Shown in pieces: positions 59,303 through 64,000 of a stretch of DNA of 64,000 nucleotides. The stretch is from the NCBI RefSeq assembly GCF_022747945.1, contig NZ_JALDST010000001.1:6262001-6326000 (forward strand), written 5' to 3'. Source of the stretch: Micromonospora sp. R77 (GTDB taxonomy: Bacteria; Actinomycetota; Actinomycetes; Mycobacteriales; Micromonosporaceae). A program made the translations under genes and the position numbers. A model generated the notes under the pieces. It ran no database searches. It saw only the letters and a list, made by a program, of their open reading frames with translations, and was not told the origin of the DNA. Positions within the stretch are counted from its first letter, which is position 1. Every line of letters begins with the position of its first letter.

Positions 59303-60766
59303 ATGCCTGTCGCCGAGCCCGCCGCCCATCTCCTCGACAAACCCGCCCTGTGGATCGGCCCGGAGGCCCTCACCGAGACCTCCGGCGGCCGGATCGCGCA
59401 CGTGTACGCCGCGACCGGACGCCCGACCGGCGAGGTGGTCCTGGCCGGGCCGGCCGAGATCGACGCCGCGGTCTCGCTGGCCCGGGCGGCCTGGCCGCAG
59501 TGGCGGGACGCGACCGCGGACGCGCGGCGCGACACGCTGCTGCGGCTGGCCGACCTGATCGTCGCGCAGGCCGCCGAGCTGAGCCAGCTGCAGAGCCTGG
59601 AGATCGGGTTGCCGGTGCAGCTGGCCCGGCAGATGCCCGCGCTCGCCGCCGACCAGCTGCGCTACTACGCCGGCTGGTGCGACAAGGTCGGTGGTGACGT
59701 GGTGCCCACCTGGCCGATCCGCGGCCTGGACTACACGCTGGACGAGCCGTACGGCGTGGTCGGCGGGATCATCCCCTGGAACGGCACCCTGATGGCGATG
59801 GCCCAGCTGCTCGGACCGGCCCTCGCGGCCGGCAACGCGGTGGTGGTGAAACCCTCCGAGCTGGCCCCGTTCGTGGCGCCGCGGATCGCCCGGCTGGCCG
59901 TGCAGGCCGGCGTCCCCGAGGGCGTCGTGGTGGTGGTGCCGGGTGGCGCCGAGGCGGGGCGGGCCCTGGTGGCGCATCCCGAGGTCGACAAGGTCCACTT
60001 CACCGGCAGCACGGCGACCGGACGCGCGGTGCTGGCGGCGGCGGCGCCGACCCTCACGCCGGTGGCGCTGGAGCTCGGCGGGAAGTCGGCGCACCTGGTG
60101 TTCGGCGACGCCGACGTGCGGTTCGCCGCCCGGATCGCGATGAGCGGCGCGGTGGCCCTGGCCGGGCAGGGCTGCGCCAACGGCACCCGGCTGCTGGTGC
60201 ACGAGTCGGTCCGCGAGCAGATCGTGGAGACGGTGCTCGCCCGGCTGCGCCGGGTGCCGTTCGGTGACCCGGCGAACGAGCGGACGGTGCTCGGTCCGGT
60301 GGTGTCCGAGGCTTCCTGCCGACGCATCCTCGGTGTGCTGGCCCGAGCACGCGCCGAAGGCGTGACGCTGCTCACCGGCGGCGACCGCGCGGGTGGTGAC
60401 CTCGCGGACGGATTCTTCGTGGAACCCACCGTCGTCGCCGACGTGGCACCGGATTCGGAGCTGGTCCAGGAGGAGATCTTCGGGCCGGTGCTGACGGTGC
60501 AGACCTTCGGCAGCGAGGAGGAGGCGATCGCGCTGGCCAACGGCACCCGGTACGGTCTCGGCGCCTACCTGCACACCAACGACCTGCGCCGGACCCACCG
60601 GGTGGCGCGGGCGCTGGCCTCCGGCAGTGTCTGGGTGAACGGGGCCCCGGGTCTGCTGCCGTCGGCTCCGTTCGGCGGAGTCAAGCAGAGTGGCTTCGGG
60701 CGGATCGGCGGAGTCGCCGGACTGCGAGAATTCCTCAGACCCAAGAATGTCTGGATTCCCGCGTGA
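59303..60766 (+). CDS. NAD(P)-dependent aldehyde dehydrogenase
   Basis: A 487-residue aldehyde dehydrogenase. It has PYGVVGGIIPWNGTLMAMAQ and AGNAVVVKPSELAPF (cofactor binding), VHFTGSTATGRAVL, the catalytic Glu in VALELGGKSAHLVF, the catalytic Cys in AMSGAVALAGQGCANGTRLL, and VQEEIFGPVLTVQTF. All key residues are present. The ATG has AGGAGAGG upstream. The aldehyde substrate is unknown; by position it may serve the adjoining biosynthetic genes. Confidence 0.94.
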   Translation: MPVAEPAAHLLDKPALWIGPEALTETSGGRIAHVYAATGRPTGEVVLAGPAEIDAAVSLARAAWPQWRDATADARRDTLLRLADLIVAQAAELSQLQSLEIGLPVQLARQMPALAADQLRYYAGWCDKVGGDVVPTWPIRGLDYTLDEPYGVVGGIIPWNGTLMAMAQLLGPALAAGNAVVVKPSELAPFVAPRIARLAVQAGVPEGVVVVVPGGAEAGRALVAHPEVDKVHFTGSTATGRAVLAAAAPTLTPVALELGGKSAHLVFGDADVRFAARIAMSGAVALAGQGCANGTRLLVHESVREQIVETVLARLRRVPFGDPANERTVLGPVVSEASCRRILGVLARARAEGVTLLTGGDRAGGDLADGFFVEPTVVADVAPDSELVQEEIFGPVLTVQTFGSEEEAIALANGTRYGLGAYLHTNDLRRTHRVARALASGSVWVNGAPGLLPSAPFGGVKQSGFGRIGGVAGLREFLRPKNVWIPA

Positions 60767-60865
60767 GTGAATGGGGGAAGCCCGCGAGAGTTCCCAAGCC
60801 AACAGGTGTATGGGGTAGCCTTTCCGAAGTGTTCGCGACAGAATCCGAGACAGAAGGACGTAGCC

Positions 60866-61357
60866 GTGGCTCAGTACGTCGTCACCATTACGCCGGTCGT
60901 CGGTGATGGTGGACCGGAAGAGGAATCGTCACGGACCACCATGCGCATCTGCGCCGAGGACGGTCAGGTCTTCATCAAGGAACTGACCGTGCGCGTCGCC
61001 GAGGATGCCCGGCTCGGCCCCGGCGACCTGCTGCAGGTCGACCTCGACCTGCTCATGCAGGCGTTCGCCGTCAAGCGGCCGACGACCGAGGGCGCGCAGC
61101 CGTCGACCCGGGAGGCCGCCCGACCGCACCACGCCGTGACCACCGCGGTCTCGCCGAACTCCGGCCCGGTCGCCGCCCCGCCGACCCGCACCGACCGCGC
61201 CTACCGGCGCATGCCGGACCCGGCGGAACTGAAGGACATCTACCTGTTCAACCGCACCATCACCGGCGTCGCCCAGCACTACGGCGTGCCGACGCACACG
61301 GCGCAGGGCTGGATCAGCCGGCTGCGCCGCAAGGGCGTCATCCCCAGCAACAAGTGA
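60866..61357 (+). CDS. HTH regulator-like protein
   Basis: A 163-residue protein from a GTG with AAGGA upstream. The N-terminal half (AQYVVTITPVVGDGGPEEES, EDGQVFIKELTVRVAEDARL) looks like a small beta-rich domain. A disordered middle leads to a C-terminal helix-turn-helix (LKDIYLFNRTITGVAQHYGV then PTHTAQGWISRLRRKGVIPS). I do not know a name for this architecture. It is close to the convergent flavoprotein gene and may regulate the neighbouring cluster. Confidence 0.75.
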   Translation: MAQYVVTITPVVGDGGPEEESSRTTMRICAEDGQVFIKELTVRVAEDARLGPGDLLQVDLDLLMQAFAVKRPTTEGAQPSTREAARPHHAVTTAVSPNSGPVAAPPTRTDRAYRRMPDPAELKDIYLFNRTITGVAQHYGVPTHTAQGWISRLRRKGVIPSNK

Positions 61358-61375
61358 CGTCGCGGCGGCGGACCG

Positions 61376-62500
61376 TCACGCTCCGGTCCCGCCGTCCGCG
61401 TCGACCAGCAGCGCACCGTACGTGGTGAACGAGTTGCGCCCGACCACGAAGTGCTGGGTCGCGGTGTGGATGTCCCGCAGCCGTCGCTGCAACGTCGCGC
61501 CGTCGTAGATGGCCGTACCGCCGGCCAGCCCGTACGCCCTGGTGGTGGCCTCGGCCGCCATGGTGGTGGCCTGAGCCGCCGCCGCCCGGTACCCCGCCCG
61601 GCGCAGCGCCACGTCCACAGCCGATCCGCTCCGGTCGTCGTCGAACTGGGCGTACACCAGCGCCCGGGCCGCCTGCAGGATCATCTGCGCCTCGCCCAGC
61701 CGCTCCTGGAAGGTCGGCGACGCCTGCAGGCGGGTGGCGCTCAACGCGGGCCGCTTGCCGTGCGTGGCCAGATCCGTCACGTCGCGTAGCGCCGCCGTCG
61801 CGATGCCCACCGCCACGGACGCGATGATGAGGCTGGACTGGGCGATGCTCGTCGCGGCGCGCTCCGCGGTCTCCGCGCCCTCGGACAGGGCCTGCTCCGC
61901 CGGGCAGAACACATGGCCGACCGAGACGTCGTGGCTGCCGGTGCCGCGCAGGCCGAGCGTGTTCCAGGTGTCCACCACGCCGACCCGGTCGGCCGGCAGC
62001 AGCACGATCCGGGTCGCCGGACGGTCGCCGTCGGTGACCACCGCCCGGCCGGAGACCAGGACGCAGTTCAGGTAGATCCAGGACGCGCGCTGGCACCCGG
62101 TCACGTACGGCCACTGGCCGGACACCCGCCAGCCACCGTCCACCGTGGTCGCCCGGCCCTTCGGCGCCACCGCGCCGGCGGCGTACACGTCGGGACCGTC
62201 GGCGTAGACGGTGGCCACCGTGGCGGGCGGCGCGCAGCCGATGATCAGCTGGGAGAGCGCCACCTGGCCGATCGACCAGGCCACCGAGCCGTCCGCGGTC
62301 GCCAGCGCCTCGACCACGCGCAGCACGTCCGGCACGGCCAGCTCCGACCCGCCGTGGCTGCGTGGCGCGGCCAGCCGCAGGCAGCCGGCCGCCCGCAACC
62401 GGTCCAGCAACGCGGGGGAGAGGCCGCGATCGCGTTCGACGTCGTCGGCCAGCTTGGCGACCTCGGGCAACAGCGCACGGACGGAGTCGAGGGTCGTCAT
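61376..62500 (-). CDS. Acyl-CoA dehydrogenase-family flavoprotein (possible flavin-dependent hydroxylase)
   Basis: A 374-residue protein with the acyl-CoA dehydrogenase fold: LAAPRSHGGSELAVPDVLRV and EALATADGSVAWSIGQVALS (N-terminal helices), TTVDGGWRVSGQWPYVTGCQ (middle beta domain), TWNTLGLRGTGSHDVSVGHV (typical of the HpaB/DszC/actinorhodin-type monooxygenase branch), and LAGGTAIYDGATLQRRLRDI then HTATQHFVVGRNS near the end. The catalytic Glu of true dehydrogenases is not evident, so it is probably a flavin-dependent hydroxylase or oxidase of secondary metabolism. It is divergent from the methyltransferase gene. Confidence 0.86.
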   Translation of the reverse strand: MTTLDSVRALLPEVAKLADDVERDRGLSPALLDRLRAAGCLRLAAPRSHGGSELAVPDVLRVVEALATADGSVAWSIGQVALSQLIIGCAPPATVATVYADGPDVYAAGAVAPKGRATTVDGGWRVSGQWPYVTGCQRASWIYLNCVLVSGRAVVTDGDRPATRIVLLPADRVGVVDTWNTLGLRGTGSHDVSVGHVFCPAEQALSEGAETAERAATSIAQSSLIIASVAVGIATAALRDVTDLATHGKRPALSATRLQASPTFQERLGEAQMILQAARALVYAQFDDDRSGSAVDVALRRAGYRAAAAQATTMAAEATTRAYGLAGGTAIYDGATLQRRLRDIHTATQHFVVGRNSFTTYGALLVDADGGTGA

Positions 62501-62541
62501 GGCTTCACCCTACTATCGCGAAACATACGAGGATAGTATTT

Positions 62542-62560
62542 GCGAACACTTTGAAACACT
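62542..62560 (+). promoter_or_regulatory. Tandem 10-mers (AACACT-type) before the methyltransferase gene
   Basis: TGCGAACACT (from 62541) and TTGAAACACT (62551-62560) are adjacent direct repeats, 7 of 10 identical. They recall the GAANACACT pair in front of the aldehyde dehydrogenase gene. The divergent side also shares TAGTAGGGT when read on the minus strand (near 62506-62515). Confidence 0.45.
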
Positions 62561-62574
62561 GCCTCGGAGGTCTG

Positions 62575-63651
62575 ATGACCGAGTCCCACGTGTTCGCCAT
62601 GCGGATGTGGAAGAACCTCCTCGCCACGCAGGAACTGCTGTCGGTCTACCTCGGGGTCAAGCTCGGCCTGTACGACGCCATGGCCGACGCCGGCACGCCG
62701 ATGACCCCCGCCGACCTGGCCCGTGCCGCCGGGATCGACCCCCGGTACGCCCGGGAGTGGCTGGAACAGCAGGCGGTGACGGCGGTCGTCGAGGTCGCCG
62801 GGGCGCACCGCGACGGCGAACAGCGGACCTACCGCCTGCCCGACGGGCACGCCCGGGTGCTGCGTACCTCCGACGACCCGATGTCGATGGCCGCGCTGGC
62901 CGTCCTGCCGCTGGGCGGCATCGCCGCCGCGCTACCGGCGCTCCTGGCGGCCTACCGCACCGGGGCGGGCGTCCCCGACGACGTGTTCGGCGACGACTGG
63001 CGCGACGGGCACTCGGGGGCGAACCGCTCGCTCTTCGCCCACGACCTGGCCGGCTGGATCCGCGAGAAGCTGCCCGACGTGCACGCCGCGCTCGGCGAGC
63101 CGGGCCGCCGCATCGCCGACGTGGCCTGCGGCACCGGCTGGTCCAGCATCGCGCTGGCCCGCGCCTACCCCCGGGCGCACGTACACGGGCTGGACCTCGA
63201 CGCGGCGGCGCTGGTCGCCGCGGAGAAGAACGCGGTGGACGCCGGGCTGCGCGACCGGATCGGCCTGGAGGTACGCGACGCGGCCGACCCGGCGCTGGCC
63301 GGCGAGTACGACCTGGTCTGCCTCTTCGACGCCCTGCACGAGATGGCCCGGCCGGTCGAGGTGCTGCGGGCCTGCCGGCAGCTGCGCGCGCCGGGCGGGA
63401 CGGTGTTGCTGATGGATGCGAAGGTGGCCCCCACGTTCACCGCGCCGGGCGACGACGTGGAGCGGTTCCAGTACGGCACCAGCGTGCTGCACTGCCTGCC
63501 CGCCGCCCGCGCGGCGGCCGACTCGACCGGGACCGGCACGGTGCTGCGCCCGAACATGGTGCGGGACCTGGCGCTGCGGGCCGGCTTCGGTGGGGTGGCG
63601 GTGGTCAACGTGGGGGACCGGTTCCACCGGATGTACCGCCTGCTGGACTGA
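62575..63651 (+). CDS. SAM-dependent O-methyltransferase-like protein
   Basis: A 358-residue protein. Residues 1-100 form a winged-helix dimerisation domain (VYLGVKLGLYDAMADAGTPM, TPADLARAAGIDPRYAREWL), and residues 160-358 a Rossmann methyltransferase: RRIADVACGTGWSSIALARA (SAM motif I), VHGLDLDAAALVAAEKNAVD, and YDLVCLFDALHEMARPVEVL. The arrangement resembles class I small-molecule methyltransferases of biosynthetic clusters. CGGAGG lies 4 nt before the ATG. It is divergent from the flavoprotein and shares the motif region with it. Confidence 0.9.
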   Translation: MTESHVFAMRMWKNLLATQELLSVYLGVKLGLYDAMADAGTPMTPADLARAAGIDPRYAREWLEQQAVTAVVEVAGAHRDGEQRTYRLPDGHARVLRTSDDPMSMAALAVLPLGGIAAALPALLAAYRTGAGVPDDVFGDDWRDGHSGANRSLFAHDLAGWIREKLPDVHAALGEPGRRIADVACGTGWSSIALARAYPRAHVHGLDLDAAALVAAEKNAVDAGLRDRIGLEVRDAADPALAGEYDLVCLFDALHEMARPVEVLRACRQLRAPGGTVLLMDAKVAPTFTAPGDDVERFQYGTSVLHCLPAARAAADSTGTGTVLRPNMVRDLALRAGFGGVAVVNVGDRFHRMYRLLD

Positions 63652-63661
63652 GCCGCGAACG

Positions 63662-63696
63662 GCGACGGGCGGGGGCCGTCGGCCCCCGCCCGTCGC
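63662..63696. terminator. 16-bp perfect bidirectional stem-loop
   Basis: GCGACGGGCGGGGGCC (63662-63677) and GGCCCCCGCCCGTCGC (63681-63696) around a 3-nt loop, between the convergent methyltransferase and acyl carrier protein genes. It is the strongest hairpin in the window. Confidence 0.8.
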
Positions 63697-63706
63697 TCCG
63701 TCGGTC

Positions 63707-63991
63707 TTACTTCCCGTCGCGCTCCTCGAGGCGTTTCACCACCAGGTCCTGCACCGCGCCCACGGTGCTGATCTTGCGGGCGGTGTCCTCGTCGATCGGG
63801 TCGAGGTCGAACTCGTCCTCGATCGCGAAGGCCACCTCCATCAGGGCCAGCGAGTGGTAGCCGAGATCCTTCACCAGGTTGGTGCCGGGGGTGATGTCGA
63901 CGCCCTGGTTCGGGGCCATGTCGGCGATCACACCCGCCACCGCGGCGCGGATCTCCTCCTCGGTACGGACGGGGACGGTCTGTTCGGACAT
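63707..63991 (-). CDS. Discrete acyl carrier protein
   Basis: A complete 94-residue carrier protein. The phosphopantetheine site is the Ser in LVKDLGYHSLALMEVAFAIE. The four-helix pattern is clear (EEEIRAAVAGVIADMAPNQG, FDLDPIDEDTARKISTVGAV). It has the acidic character of free-standing carriers in polyketide or hybrid pathways rather than the fatty-acid ACP, which is usually followed by FabF. The gene is transcribed leftward, with its partners expected beyond the right edge. Confidence 0.93.
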   Translation of the reverse strand: MSEQTVPVRTEEEIRAAVAGVIADMAPNQGVDITPGTNLVKDLGYHSLALMEVAFAIEDEFDLDPIDEDTARKISTVGAVQDLVVKRLEERDGK

Positions 63992-64000
63992 GACGAGTCT

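Overview
The window is high-GC DNA with frequent GTG starts, many four-base (ATGA/GTGA) gene overlaps and several leaderless promoters (TANNNT 6-8 nt before the start codon). Together with a maleylpyruvate-isomerase-type enzyme expected to use mycothiol, GAF-ANTAR, SARP and ECF regulators, this points to a filamentous actinomycete, most likely Micromonosporaceae (Micromonospora-like). I see no tRNA, rRNA, CRISPR array or insertion sequence.

Layout. 1-5056 (minus) is one dense operon: Tat-exported serine hydrolase, VanZ-like protein, response regulator, histidine kinase, NfeD-like protein and a flotillin cut by the window edge. 5.1-6.0 kb holds gene relics. 6.0-8.9 kb has a LysR/class A beta-lactamase-like pair and a divergent RidA/HxlR pair around a perfect palindrome. 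A membrane-anchored phosphoribosyltransferase-like protein sits at 9.2-9.8 kb. 9.8-16.6 kb is a glycan/redox cluster (molybdopterin oxidoreductase, epimerase, membrane glycosyltransferase, GT2, DUF2064, methyltransferase); five consecutive genes in it carry frameshifts. 17.0-19.0 kb holds a LysR regulator and a secreted beta-rich protein.

19.4-33.0 kb is a carbohydrate locus: ROK repressor with a palindromic site, ABC importer (ATPase, permease, lipoprotein), Gfo/Idh/MocA dehydrogenase, two large secreted multidomain proteins (sorbosone-dehydrogenase-like and ThuA/DUF1080, both ending in CBM6-like and ricin-type domains) and a sugar isomerase. It fits uptake and 3-keto-type processing of a glycoside.

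33.1-37.9 kb has two tandem nucleotidyltransferases, GAF-ANTAR and STAS signalling proteins, a lipid kinase and a SARP regulator. 37.9-41.4 kb (minus) is the most unusual part: a 29-residue precursor-like peptide too short for ordinary gene calling, a strong stem-loop, a PqqD-like/HExxH membrane protease fusion and a 693-residue TPR protein. This looks like a minimal RiPP (ribosomally made, modified peptide) locus with no recognisable tailoring enzyme.

41.5-57.4 kb is mixed metabolism and envelope (CoA-transferase, L,D-transpeptidase, ECF sigma factor/YCII pair, dienelactone hydrolase, RraA-like, FMN glutamate-synthase-like, PARG-like macrodomain, GT39-like) plus an HTH-membrane protein paired with an uncharacterised 528-residue protein, and a gene relic broken by a 7-bp tandem array. 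From 57.5 kb an MFS exporter, aldehyde dehydrogenase, HTH regulator, acyl-CoA-dehydrogenase-like flavoprotein, methyltransferase and free acyl carrier protein look like the edge of a biosynthetic gene cluster continuing past 64 kb.
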